Part shown: piece after piece, positions 1-7,766 of the stretch
Layout of the letters: each line of letters opens with the position of its first letter
How positions within the stretch are numbered: position 1 is the stretch's first letter
DNA from: Actinomycetes bacterium
Lineage (GTDB): Bacteria > Actinomycetota > Acidimicrobiia > Acidimicrobiales > Palsa-688
Length of the DNA: 12,637 nucleotides
Reading direction: 5' to 3'
NCBI GenBank assembly: GCA_021808425.1
Contig: JAKBBS010000095.1
Span: 1 to 12,637, forward strand
The notes under the pieces: generated by a model
The model's database searches: none
Told to the model about the DNA's origin: nothing
The model's input: only the letters and a program-made list of their open reading frames with translations
Position numbers and translations under genes: made by a program

Positions 1-121
1 AACGCCCGTGGAGAGTTCAGCGACCACAGACTCGATCGCGGCGAGGCTGAGGTCGACGCCGCGTAGCAGTGCCAGCTCTTCGCCGGGAGTCGCGGCTCAC
101 GATTCCGCGCCCAGAGGGACT

Positions 122-984
122 TCAACTTTCGGCGGCGGCACGGCCGGCGGGTCCGTGGAGCGAGTCCCGCTGCGACACGGCGTGCGTTGTCGGCTTGGCG
201 TTCGTTGAACGCGTCGGCGACTGCAAGGTTGCGCACGACGAGGGCGCAGTGAGGAGCAGGGTTGTGGGGGTGAGTCCCATGAGCCGGCACCAGCCGCGTG
301 CTATGTCGATGGTTGCGCGGTCTTTGATCCGGGCGTTGGCTCGTTCGGCGGCGGATCGCCGGGCGTAGGAGGGGCGATAGGACTTTTCCGGGTAGTCGTG
401 GCGTTGAACAGTTTTGGCGTTGACGGCGGGCGGGACGGTGATGGTGGCCTGGGTGCAGCAGGTGGGCGGGTGGCTGAGTGGGGTGAGGACCTCGGCCCGG
501 GTGTAGTCGAGGGTCATGGGGGGATGCAGCAGTGGGCAGCAGACCTTGCTCGCCACGGCGGGGCAGGCGACGCGGTGGTAGCCGTCTTTGTCGTTAGCGG
601 TCACCCGTCCAAGCTTGTAGGAGGCGAACTCTTCTGCGTGCTGGTCGTGGGCGGCGGTCTCTTCGGTGCTGGCCCCTCGGGCAAGAGGGCCGATGTCGAA
701 CAGCGCGGTGGGGGTCGATGGGCAGTAGAGGTTGCCGTTTTGACGGATCGCCCCGGCATGGGTGCCTTGGGTGCCGCGGTCGGAGGGGTGCAGGTCTATT
801 ACTAAGGTGCGCAGGCTGCAGTGGCAGGGCGAAGTGAGCGGGCAGCCGATGGGCGTATCCCGAGTCGGCTATCACGTCGCCTTAGCTTAGAAGATCCCCG
901 TTTTGTCATCTCGACCAGTACGTTGACCATGGGCGGGACCGGGTCGTGATCGCAGGAGCCCATCTGCATGCGCCGGACGAGCAA
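122..984 (-). pseudogene. Decayed IS transposase (DDE type, actinobacterial)
   Basis: Remnant of an insertion-sequence transposase. Reading leftward, recognisable blocks occur in order but change frame. An N-terminal-side block with MQMGSCDHDPVPPMV lies near 984-895. DVIADSGYAHR, PAHFALPL lies near 881-815 in a second frame. LVIDLHPSDRGTQG, then NGNLYCPSTP and the C-terminal ARRSAAERANARIKD and RGWCRLMG blocks lie at 805-250 in a third frame. CALVVRNLAVADAFNERQAD follows from about 248, back in the second frame. At least three frameshifts plus stop codons (TAG at 869-871, TAA at 885-887) show it is dead. The N-terminal half is missing and no terminal inverted repeats were found. The ADSGY and RSAAERxN..IKD blocks are the expected conserved parts of the DDE domain, the second around the catalytic glutamate. 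Family assignment (IS1182/IS5-like group) is from memory of similar proteins; that it is a transposase relic is fairly sure. Confidence 0.8.
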
Positions 985-1028
985 GCGGTGGCTGCGTCAC
1001 GTCGGCGAGGCCGGTATACCGAAGAGCT

Positions 1029-2342
1029 CTACCGTCTGCTGGTATACACGATTCCCGAAACGAGATCAGCGACGACCGCCTCCGAGATCCGTGTGATGGG
1101 TACTGCTCCATAGGCGCCCTCCAGGTAGCGCCGACCGACAGCTTCACCTTTCCGGACGGCGAACGACGAAAGCTGGTTTGCCTCGACTCCCCCGGTAGCG
1201 TTGCGCTCGCACAGCCAGATCTGATCCCGACCCAAAGAACGGGATTCGTCGCTGTGGTCGAGCAACGATACGTCATGGGAGTTGGTAAGAAGCTGAGCTC
1301 CAAGCGGATTGGTCTTCTTGGATTGGAAGAGCATGATCACAGAGCGCACGAGGCTGGGATGCAAACTCGACTCGATCTCGTCTGCGAGAAGGACTGATCC
1401 CGAAAGAAGCGTATCGACGATGATACCGACCGCTCCGAGCCACGCGTGGGTACCCGCCGACTCCTCGTCGAGCGGTAGCGGCCTAACTGACCCGTGGAAG
1501 TCGTGCAACAGAGTCATTGCGAAGCTGTTGGAGAATGCGCCAGAGGCGTTGGTCTCGGCTTTCGACATCGGACTATCCCGCCAGCTGTCGGCGAGGGTAG
1601 CGAGCTCAGTCTGGCGTCGAGGCCCGACTTCTTCTGCGATGACGTCGACAATGCCGAGACCGGCGCCGGCCAGCAGATGGCGGACCAACAAGCCCGTATG
1701 TTCCTGGTGTAAAAGTCGTGATGTAAGCGCCCAGCGCTCGACGCGGTTGGACTCCTCCGCGAATCGCAGGTTGCGGACGAACCAGTTGACCACGTCTAGT
1801 GCGAGCGGGTTGCGAAGCCCCGCGAGGTAGCCCACAAGGGAAATCTGCTCCGGCACCAACGAAAGTTGCGCGGCATGGCTGCGGATGCTCGTGCCGGCCT
1901 CCAGCCCGGATGGGCTGCGCCGGTATAGGAGCACGGACCGGCGCTTTTGGCGAACGTGTACCTCTTCGTTGACGATCCGCCCCTCGCTGATCTCAATCTT
2001 AAGACTGGTACGTCCATGTGCCATAAGGAACTCGACCTCGAAGGTGCCTGATTCGATCCGAGGGTGATCAGCTGGGGGACGTTCATAGGTCGGTGGCAAG
2101 CCCCACTTGGCGGAACTGACGATGAGGCTTCGAAGTTCTCCCAGCGCCCGCAGCATTGTCGTCTTACCGCTGCCGTTCGGACCGAAAAGACACGCTACGC
2201 ACAGCAAATACTCCGGCTTGGTCCCAACGCCGGTTGCCACTTGTCGAACCCACTCGGATTCCGATACCGGTGTCGCTTTAAGTGAAATCGCGGCCGGCTG
2301 ACGTACGGCGTAGTAATCCGAGATTGAGAACGACACCAGCAT
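1029..2342 (-). CDS. AAA ATPase, AbiL/RloA-like (COG1106)
   Basis: A 437-residue P-loop ATPase of the SMC/ABC-like AAA_15/AAA_21 group, which occurs in phage-defence modules (AbiL, RloA, and AriA of PARIS). The start has the typical form MLVSFSISDYYAVRQ. Walker A GPNGSGKT is at residues 54-61, a signature-like ESAGT near 294, Walker B LLADEIE near 318-324, and the switch-histidine segment LLTNSHD near 353. The C-terminus RRYLEGAYGAVP matches the usual end of COG1106 proteins, so the gene looks full length. The ATG has no strong Shine-Dalgarno. Such ATPases usually act with a second gene (RloB, a nuclease or DUF4435). Here the downstream side carries only a transposase relic and the upstream neighbour is an exported protein, so the partner is absent or outside the window. 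ATPase is certain; a defence role is inference. Confidence 0.88.
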   Translation of the reverse strand: MLVSFSISDYYAVRQPAAISLKATPVSESEWVRQVATGVGTKPEYLLCVACLFGPNGSGKTTMLRALGELRSLIVSSAKWGLPPTYERPPADHPRIESGTFEVEFLMAHGRTSLKIEISEGRIVNEEVHVRQKRRSVLLYRRSPSGLEAGTSIRSHAAQLSLVPEQISLVGYLAGLRNPLALDVVNWFVRNLRFAEESNRVERWALTSRLLHQEHTGLLVRHLLAGAGLGIVDVIAEEVGPRRQTELATLADSWRDSPMSKAETNASGAFSNSFAMTLLHDFHGSVRPLPLDEESAGTHAWLGAVGIIVDTLLSGSVLLADEIESSLHPSLVRSVIMLFQSKKTNPLGAQLLTNSHDVSLLDHSDESRSLGRDQIWLCERNATGGVEANQLSSFAVRKGEAVGRRYLEGAYGAVPITRISEAVVADLVSGIVYTSRR

Positions 2343-2386
2343 CTCAGCTACTGTAGCGGCAAGGGCTGACTGTCAGGTCGCTGGCG

Positions 2387-2420
2387 CATCGGATGCCTTG
2401 CGGTGCTATGCCATCCGATG
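2387..2420 (-). terminator. Stem-loop after exported-protein gene
   Basis: Perfect 9-bp inverted repeat, CATCGGATG (2387-2395) and CATCCGATG (2412-2420), with a 16-base loop. It begins four bases beyond the TGA of the leftward exported-protein gene and lies upstream of the ATPase start. There is no T-run, so it would be a U-less terminator or an RNA-stability hairpin. It could instead be an operator for the ATPase gene, whose ATG lies 45 bases further on. Confidence 0.4.
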
Positions 2421-2423
2421 AAA

Positions 2424-3614
2424 TCAGGGTATCTGTGCTACATTCAATACGAGGCCGGACGGGAACACGTACAAGTTGATACCACCCTGACTGCATGGCG
2501 TGAAGCTCCACTCACCGACGCCGCCGAAGGTAGCGCAGACAGCGTGCGAGTAGTAGACCGGGGAATTGTAGGTCGCGGTAACGAATGCTGCGTCTGCCGG
2601 TTGGTTCGTAAAAGTGTTCGTAGGGGGTGTCAGAGACGACGACAACCTCGTTGCGCTCAGCGTTGCGTGGTGTTCGCCAGTTGTCGGGAACCAAACGTTG
2701 AATCCTTCGCCCGCAGTCATCGTAGCCGAGTTCTCGTGGAATGCGCAGACGCTGTTCCTCAAGTTCCAAACGCCGACGAACCCGCCGGGCATTACAATCG
2801 GCCCGCGGGACTGGGCGCCTAAATAGGGGTCCGCTACCGGCGTTATCACAGCGTCCGAAGGGTAGCTTCCGAAGCAGTAGTAGTTCTGTGCCTGCGTTCT
2901 TGGGACGCTCAACGAGAATGCCTCCGAGGACGGCCGACCGGTAAGAACTCCCACATCAAATGTCAAAAGACTCGTCGGGAGTGGGTTGTGGTTGGCGTCC
3001 ACGATCCACCAATGTCCTTGGCAGCCAGTTTGACAAGCTCCGAAGTAGTCGTAATACAAAGCGACAGGGTCGTTGAAAGCGGGCCCGGAAGCGGTGTTGA
3101 GTTGCGTCACCTCTGCAATCGCGCCCGGGGCGCCATTTAGATTCGGATTGTCAAGCATCGTCGCGCTGCCAGGGGGGATGGATCCCCCATTAGGATCCAC
3201 CAGGGCGGAAGAGTTGATGTTGAGGCCGGAAACGCTATGGGCGAAAGAGATCGAAGTGCCGTCTTCGTAAGTCACCCCAGTAGTCGGGGGGGAAGTTCCC
3301 TCGGAAACCGGGGTTACTACTGATGATGTCGGTGCGGACGGATTCGTACTCGCAGGCGTTGGCGCGCTCGGCGTCGACTGATGACTCGTCGCTGTCGTCG
3401 CTGACTTGGTGCTCGGCAGCGTGGACGACGCAGCCGCGCTACCACGAGCCCCTGTCGTAGCGGCCGAAGAAGTCGACACCGAGTTGCGTGCTTTGACCCC
3501 CGAGCCTGTTGCCGCCACTATCGCCAGCACGGCGACCAAGACCGCAGCTGCTGCGGCCATTGCGACACCGACGCGAGGATTTGTCCTAATCGAGGTGATC
3601 ACCCGGCTGAACAT
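2424..3614 (-). CDS. Membrane-anchored Ser/Thr-rich exported protein, unknown function
   Basis: I do not recognise the family. The 396-residue product has a basic N-terminus (MFSRVITSIRTNPR) and one hydrophobic helix at about 15-35. It has no lipobox or clear signal-peptidase site, so it is probably an uncleaved anchor. A Ser/Thr/Ala/Pro-rich low-complexity linker spans about 44-112, and a globular part rich in Gly, Asn, aromatic and beta-forming residues spans about 113-396. Six cysteines (194, 198, 247, 290, 360, 374) all fall in the outer domain and could form three disulfides. The ATG is set by a strong GGGAGGAG at 3621-3628 with a 6-base spacer. Codon use is less GC-biased than in the enzyme genes to the right, hinting at later acquisition. 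No metal or catalytic motif was spotted. A cell-surface or secreted role is inferred from topology only. Confidence 0.8.
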   Translation of the reverse strand: MFSRVITSIRTNPRVGVAMAAAAAVLVAVLAIVAATGSGVKARNSVSTSSAATTGARGSAAASSTLPSTKSATTATSHQSTPSAPTPASTNPSAPTSSVVTPVSEGTSPPTTGVTYEDGTSISFAHSVSGLNINSSALVDPNGGSIPPGSATMLDNPNLNGAPGAIAEVTQLNTASGPAFNDPVALYYDYFGACQTGCQGHWWIVDANHNPLPTSLLTFDVGVLTGRPSSEAFSLSVPRTQAQNYYCFGSYPSDAVITPVADPYLGAQSRGPIVMPGGFVGVWNLRNSVCAFHENSATMTAGEGFNVWFPTTGEHHATLSATRLSSSLTPPTNTFTNQPADAAFVTATYNSPVYYSHAVCATFGGVGEWSFTPCSQGGINLYVFPSGLVLNVAQIP

Positions 3615-3686
3615 CGCTGTCTCCTCCCGAGCCCTGCTGGAGCGACCAGGCGTCCTCCCTCAGATTGGCCTCTCCGATCTCTCGCT

Positions 3687-3715
3687 ACTCTACTGTGTAG
3701 TGATCTAAAGTACAA
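3687..3715 (-). promoter_or_regulatory. Candidate promoter of exported-protein gene
   Basis: On the minus strand, TTGTAC (3710-3715) is followed after exactly 17 bases by TAGAGT (3687-3692). These resemble the -35 TTGACA and -10 TATAAT elements and lie about 75 bases upstream of the exported-protein ATG in an AT-richer stretch. The matches are partial (3 of 6 and 4 of 6), so this is tentative. Confidence 0.35.
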
Positions 3716-3760
3716 GTTTTCCGCAATATTGCTAGATATATGCTAGGAAGTGTACTTGTA
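3708..3760. promoter_or_regulatory. Palindrome cluster, possible operator
   Basis: Bases 3711-3717 (TACAAGT) and 3754-3760 (ACTTGTA) are an inverted pair about four helical turns apart. Between them lie the perfect palindrome GCAATATTGC (3723-3732) and a CTAG-ATATATG-CTAG element (about 3733-3745). The left arm overlaps the candidate -35 box of the exported-protein gene. This could be a two-site operator; no regulator is identified. Confidence 0.3.
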
Positions 3761-3811
3761 GGGCCACGCGGTAGGAACGGTCGACACTGGCACCGCAGCG
3801 CTGCATGGCTC

Positions 3812-4969
3812 CTACGAGGGGTCGCCTGGCGCCTTGTAGGGGAGTTCTACTCCTAAGGAGGCGTAGGCGGCACGCAAATAGCTTTCCGCCCGGGGTGAGC
3901 CGATGATTCCTGGCGCCATCTTGTTCATCATGTAGGAGAAGGTGATCCGACGCTCCAAGTCCATGATTATCACCGACCCTCCCCAGCCCCCCCAGAAGCA
4001 GACCCGTCCGTCCGGAATGTAAGGGATGGTCTCGGGCTTGGCGAGCCCGAAGCCGATTCCGAAGCGAAGGGGAACTCCGAGGACGAGGTCGATTCCGTCT
4101 GCTTGCACGTCGAAGATCGAGTCGACGGCGTCGGTGGACAGGAAGCGTCGATTTTGCAGGGTGACGACCGAAAGGACTTGGGCAACGGATCGGGCGTTCG
4201 CGTGCCCGTTGGCAGCGCCAATGTCGGCAGAGCGCCACGCAGCGGTGTTAGCAGGATTCGCATCGACGAGAGGACCGCTGAAGGTTCTCACGGCTGGGCT
4301 CGTCGGGTCCATCGCGTCGAAATCGATGGGCAGTGGGGGCGGAGGAACGACAGGGGCGATGCGGTGCGTGTCCGCTGGCCGGGCACCGATCTGCAGATCC
4401 GCCCCGAGTGGGCCGGCAACTTCTTCAGCCACGAACTGTTTGAGTGTTTTGCCGGTGACTCTCCGTAGGACTTCGCCGAGGAGGTGGCCGAAGTTGAGAG
4501 CGTGATACCCCGAAGCCGTACCCGGCTCCCACCAAGGCGTTTGGGCCGCCATCCTCGACGTCGACTTCTCCCAGTCGTAGAGATCCTCGACCGTGGCCGG
4601 CTGGTCGAGGCCTGAGACACCGGACGTGTGGGACATAAGGTGGCGGACCTCGACCTGCTCCTTGCCTGCCGCCGAGAACTCCGGCCAGTATCGTGCGACG
4701 GGAGCATGGAGGTCTAACTCGCCGCGTGACGCAAGCATGAGCATTGCCATGCTGGTGACAGTCTTGGTAGTCGACCACACGTTGACGATGGTGTCTCGTT
4801 CCCACGGTGCGCTGTGCTCGGCGTCACGGAAGCCACCCCAGACGTCCACAACCGTCTCGCCGTCGATGTTCAAGGCGATCGAAGCTCCGAGTTCGTCGCC
4901 GGAGTCGATGTTCGCCCTCAAAGCGTCTCGGACCGCTGCAAATCGGCTATCGCATATGCCGTCAGTCAT
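3812..4969 (-). CDS. Serine hydrolase, beta-lactamase-fold esterase (family VIII type)
   Basis: A 385-residue member of the class C beta-lactamase/EstB-like family, which hydrolyses short-chain esters or amides through an active-site serine. Visible motifs are S66-T-T-K69 (SxxK: nucleophile and general base), Y155 in SGYHALNFG at the place of the YxN motif, and WGGWGGS at 326-332, the W-G-G form of the third box seen in family VIII esterases rather than the KTG of true beta-lactamases. DLHAPVARYWPEF and RHLMSHTSG are also typical family blocks. No signal peptide is seen, so it is probably cytoplasmic. The ATG is supported by GAGGAG about five bases upstream. The 195-base gap to the next gene (4970-5164) holds no convincing signal beyond a 10-bp palindrome, ACCGGCCGGT, at 5114-5123. 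The fold is clear; the substrate is unknown, and antibiotic resistance is not implied. Confidence 0.9.
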   Translation of the reverse strand: MTDGICDSRFAAVRDALRANIDSGDELGASIALNIDGETVVDVWGGFRDAEHSAPWERDTIVNVWSTTKTVTSMAMLMLASRGELDLHAPVARYWPEFSAAGKEQVEVRHLMSHTSGVSGLDQPATVEDLYDWEKSTSRMAAQTPWWEPGTASGYHALNFGHLLGEVLRRVTGKTLKQFVAEEVAGPLGADLQIGARPADTHRIAPVVPPPPLPIDFDAMDPTSPAVRTFSGPLVDANPANTAAWRSADIGAANGHANARSVAQVLSVVTLQNRRFLSTDAVDSIFDVQADGIDLVLGVPLRFGIGFGLAKPETIPYIPDGRVCFWGGWGGSVIIMDLERRITFSYMMNKMAPGIIGSPRAESYLRAAYASLGVELPYKAPGDPS

Positions 4970-5164
4970 CTCATCTCCTCGTCTGTCCGCGTTCTTGGAG
5001 CACCGAGCGGATCAGCGTCGACGAGGCTAGTACCGAGACGATGGAACATGTCGGACGGACGCTACCGGCGACGTGTCCGCCGGAGACCGAATCGGGGGAG
5101 CTCTCGAGTCAAAACCGGCCGGTCTAAAGGCATCCGGAAGGGTATTGCTCGCAGTGGCCTTCTC

Positions 5165-6022
5165 TTACCGGTTGAGTTCGAGGGACCGGGCCGTCTGCTC
5201 CAAAGCCGACAGGTGGGAGCGGAGGTCGGCGTGGCCTGCCCTCATCGTGTCCACTGTGACGTGGGTGGCACCAGCTTCGCGCCATTTGTCAGCGAACCTC
5301 GAGGAGTCGGCGTCTGCGGGGATCCGGCCTTCCATACCGATGGTGGCTTGATCGCGGTCCGCCTGCTGTGCGCTGTGCGCTATGAGTCGAAGCGCTTCTT
5401 CGAGGCGCTCGCCGGGGGCCATCATCGGGAACCATCCGTCGGCGCAGCGCCCGACGCGCTCGAAAGCGGCACGAGAACTGCCCCCCATCCATATCGGGAT
5501 GGGCTGTTGGACAGGCCGGGGGCAGATCCCGGCACCCCGGATACGATCGAATCGGCCATCGAAGTTGACTGTTCGCTGCCTCCAGAGCAGGCGAAGCAGG
5601 TCAACTTGCTCTTCCTCGCGACGTCCTCGTGTGGCGAAGTCCTGTCCGAGTGACTCGTATTCGACGCGGTTCCAGCCCACTCCGACACCAAGGCGGAAGC
5701 GGCCCTCGGCGAGGATGTCCACTTCGGCGGCCTGCTTTGCTAACAATGCCGTTTGGCGTTGTGGCGAGATGACAATACCAGTGACAAGTTCGATGCTGGT
5801 TAGTGCGGCGAGGAAGCCGAACATGACGAAAGGCTCGTGGAACGGTGTATCGACGTCATAGGGTCCTTCCCAGCCTTGGTGCGCTATCGGGTCGACTCCG
5901 AGGACGTGGTCGTAGACGAGTATGTGGCGGTATCCCATCTGCTCGACTTCGCTGGCGTACGCTCGAAGGGTCGCGGGGTCGGGTGCCAGTTCGGTCTGGG
6001 GGTAGATCACACCAATCTGCAT
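5165..6022 (-). CDS. LLM-class F420-dependent oxidoreductase
   Basis: A 285-residue luciferase-like TIM-barrel oxidoreductase closest to the TIGR03619 group (Rv2161c type), which uses reduced deazaflavin F420 in hydride transfer. Supporting blocks are the start MQIGVIYPQTE, YRHILVYDHV near residue 35, the central VGVGWNRVEYESLG, and PIPIWMGGSSRAAFERVGR, all typical of the family, and the length fits. The start at the ATG is backed by AGGAG some 14 bases upstream and a nearer GGGA. It is leftward with the MDR and Nudix genes upstream (94-base gap to the former) and the esterase downstream. F420 use is a family inference and supports an actinobacterial source. The substrate cannot be read from the sequence. 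Confidence 0.9.
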   Translation of the reverse strand: MQIGVIYPQTELAPDPATLRAYASEVEQMGYRHILVYDHVLGVDPIAHQGWEGPYDVDTPFHEPFVMFGFLAALTSIELVTGIVISPQRQTALLAKQAAEVDILAEGRFRLGVGVGWNRVEYESLGQDFATRGRREEEQVDLLRLLWRQRTVNFDGRFDRIRGAGICPRPVQQPIPIWMGGSSRAAFERVGRCADGWFPMMAPGERLEEALRLIAHSAQQADRDQATIGMEGRIPADADSSRFADKWREAGATHVTVDTMRAGHADLRSHLSALEQTARSLELNR

Positions 6023-6116
6023 GTCCCTGTCTAGCGCTCCTGGAGGCGCAATGCACGTTTGTCATCTCGGGTGAGCGCCGGAACGCGGTGCCTTCAGGCG
6101 AGGGTGTCTGGGAGCG

Positions 6117-7082
6117 TCAGGGCACGACGACGACTTTGCCGACCGTCGCCGCCTCGACGGCTTCATGCGCTGCGACTATTTCGTCAAGGGTGTAGCGGTG
6201 AATGGGCAGCTCGGAGAGCGCCCTTTCGCTAACGGCGATGCCGATGTCGGAAGCCGCAGCGAGCAGGGCCGGCCGGGGAACCCCGTAGAGCAACACGAAC
6301 CGCAGACTTACGTTCGCTGTCATGCAGCGCCGGATCGGCAGGGTCGGGTCTGTCCCCGTAGCGGCGTAGGTCACGACGGTCGTCGAGGGACCTGCCAAGG
6401 CGAGGTCAAGGTCAACGTTGGCGGGAAGATTGACTTCGACGATGCGATCCATGACGGGGGAGAAGTCCTTGAGCTCGTCGAGGGCATCCCGGCGCCGGTA
6501 GTCGACGACGAGGTCAGCTCCTGCTGCCTTGGCGAGTCCGGCCTTCTCGTCGTTGCTGACGGTGGTGGCAACCCGAGCTCCAGCACGCTTCGCAAGTTCG
6601 ATTGCGTAGTGGCCGACCGCTCCTGCGCCCCCGGCGACCAAGACGGCGGCTCCGTCGAGAGGACCGTCCGCGAACAGACATCTGTGCGCTGTCATCGCGG
6701 GGATGCCGAGACACGCACCGAGGGCATCAGATCCCGTGTCGTCGAGGTGAGTCGCCTGCTCGGCGGGCTGTACACACCATTGGGCGGCAGTTCCGAAACG
6801 GTCAACAGCCGCCATCCACATCCAGACCCGCTCACCGACGCGCTTCACGTCTACGCCGTCGCCGACCGCCTCGATGGTTCCTGATCCGTCCTGGTGAGGT
6901 ATCTGAAAGCCGTTGATCGGTCTAGGGGTGATTCCACTCCGAGTTTTCACATCGGTGGGGTTCAAGCCCGAAATCGCAACCCGCACTAGCACCTCACCTG
7001 CGCGGGGTTCCGGTTTGGCTATCTCGTCTACCTGCAGGACTTCGGAGGCGGGGCCTGTGCGGTCGTAGAAGGCTGCACGCAT
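6117..7082 (-). CDS. Zinc-less MDR oxidoreductase, quinone reductase-like
   Basis: A 321-residue medium-chain dehydrogenase/reductase. The GroES-like N-terminal part (MRAAFYDRTGPASEVL, GEVLVRVAISGLNPTDVK) is followed by a Rossmann domain with VLVAGGAGAVGHYAIELAK near 147-165. This AxxGxxG pattern is typical of the NADPH-binding quinone oxidoreductase subgroup. The zinc-binding cysteine and histidine pattern of alcohol dehydrogenases is absent, as expected for the QOR branch. The usual length and the ending TVGKVVVVP indicate a complete gene. An AAGGTG about eight bases upstream supports the ATG. It lies 64 bases after the Nudix stop and 94 bases before the F420-type oxidoreductase, so these may share a transcript. 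The substrate is unknown; quinones or enones are likely from the family. Confidence 0.92.
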   Translation of the reverse strand: MRAAFYDRTGPASEVLQVDEIAKPEPRAGEVLVRVAISGLNPTDVKTRSGITPRPINGFQIPHQDGSGTIEAVGDGVDVKRVGERVWMWMAAVDRFGTAAQWCVQPAEQATHLDDTGSDALGACLGIPAMTAHRCLFADGPLDGAAVLVAGGAGAVGHYAIELAKRAGARVATTVSNDEKAGLAKAAGADLVVDYRRRDALDELKDFSPVMDRIVEVNLPANVDLDLALAGPSTTVVTYAATGTDPTLPIRRCMTANVSLRFVLLYGVPRPALLAAASDIGIAVSERALSELPIHRYTLDEIVAAHEAVEAATVGKVVVVP

Positions 7083-7146
7083 GACATCACCTTGTCCCTT
7101 TCGAGCGTCTTCCCTGGAGGTCCCTGATCGGCTCTGAACGCATATG

Positions 7147-7695
7147 CTACTGAGGGGAAAGATTGGTGGCCAACCCTAGGGCTGCGACGCTCTGAGAGTC
7201 GGTTATCTCCCCCTGGGCGACTAGCTCCCAGGCCCGGTCGGCAGGCACGAAGCGAACCTCTTCGATGCCTTCCGCAGCTCTCTCGTCGCTACCAACATTG
7301 CTTAGACCGTGAGCTACGAAGACGTGATTCTCCTCGCGGAGCAGGCCGTTGGCCGGGTAGAGAAGGCCGAGAAAGCCCCATTCGGAGGCTGCAAGGCCGG
7401 TCTCTTCCGCCAGTTCTCGCCGGGCGGCGTCAAGCGGTGTCTCGCCGGGTTCACAGCTCCCGGCCGGCACTTCGAGCGACCAGCGCTCGACGGTGTATCT
7501 GTAAAGTCTGACCATGGCGATGCGGTCCATGTCGTCGAATGCGACCACAAATGACGCGGGTGAGCTCTCGACGGTGAAATAGTCCCCGGGGGTGCCGTCG
7601 GGCCGTACGACTTCGTCGCGTCGCACCGAGTACCAGGAGTTGGTGTGCACCACCGAGGAGCTGAGTCGGACCCAAGGTCCCCGTCGCTCGGCCAC
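7147..7695 (-). CDS. Nudix hydrolase, ADP-ribose pyrophosphatase-like
   Basis: A 182-residue Nudix protein with a canonical box at residues 79-101: G79, E85, then RELAEETGL at 93-101, giving the metal-binding REUXEEXGU core. It is preceded by WSLEVPAG, usual for the ADP-ribose pyrophosphatase branch. A proline (P114 in LLYPANG) some 13 residues past the box also fits that branch. It likely splits ADP-ribose or a similar nucleoside diphosphate derivative to monophosphates with Mg2+. I chose the GTG at 7693-7695, just before the conserved N-terminal strand region. The same frame stays open to an ATG at 7809, but that extension would run across the ribosome site and start of the divergent cupin gene and reads like non-coding sequence. 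The start is therefore uncertain; the function is secure at family level. Confidence 0.88.
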   Translation of the reverse strand: MAERRGPWVRLSSSVVHTNSWYSVRRDEVVRPDGTPGDYFTVESSPASFVVAFDDMDRIAMVRLYRYTVERWSLEVPAGSCEPGETPLDAARRELAEETGLAASEWGFLGLLYPANGLLREENHVFVAHGLSNVGSDERAAEGIEEVRFVPADRAWELVAQGEITDSQSVAALGLATNLSPQ

Positions 7696-7708
7696 GACGT
7701 CGACTCTA

Positions 7709-7724
7709 TCCCGTCGCCACGGGA
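7709..7724. promoter_or_regulatory. Small inverted repeat in divergent Nudix/cupin spacer
   Basis: TCCCGT-CGCC-ACGGGA is a perfect 6-4-6 inverted repeat in the 71-base gap between the divergent Nudix and cupin starts. The position suits a shared operator, but the repeat is short and no regulator gene is adjacent. Confidence 0.25.
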
Positions 7725-7766
7725 GGTCGTATGGTTGGATAGGTAGTGAAATCGAGGAGGCAACCT

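Noticed and set aside
1..99. Open minus-strand frame running off the left edge (ending GVDLSLAAIESVVAELSTGV)
   Set aside because: Too short, with a stop at 97-99 and no convincing start or recognisable family. It could be the edge of a gene outside the window or chance.
398..805. Plus-strand open frame of 135 residues, Gly/Val-rich
   Set aside because: It is antisense to the transposase relic, whose conserved blocks account for this DNA.
3812..4969. Beta-lactamase resistance gene
   Set aside because: The third box is WGGWGGS rather than KTG and there is no signal peptide, which fits family VIII-type esterases instead.
4814..5653. 279-residue plus-strand open frame
   Set aside because: It is antisense to the F420-type oxidoreductase and the esterase start, and its composition is that of a shadow frame.
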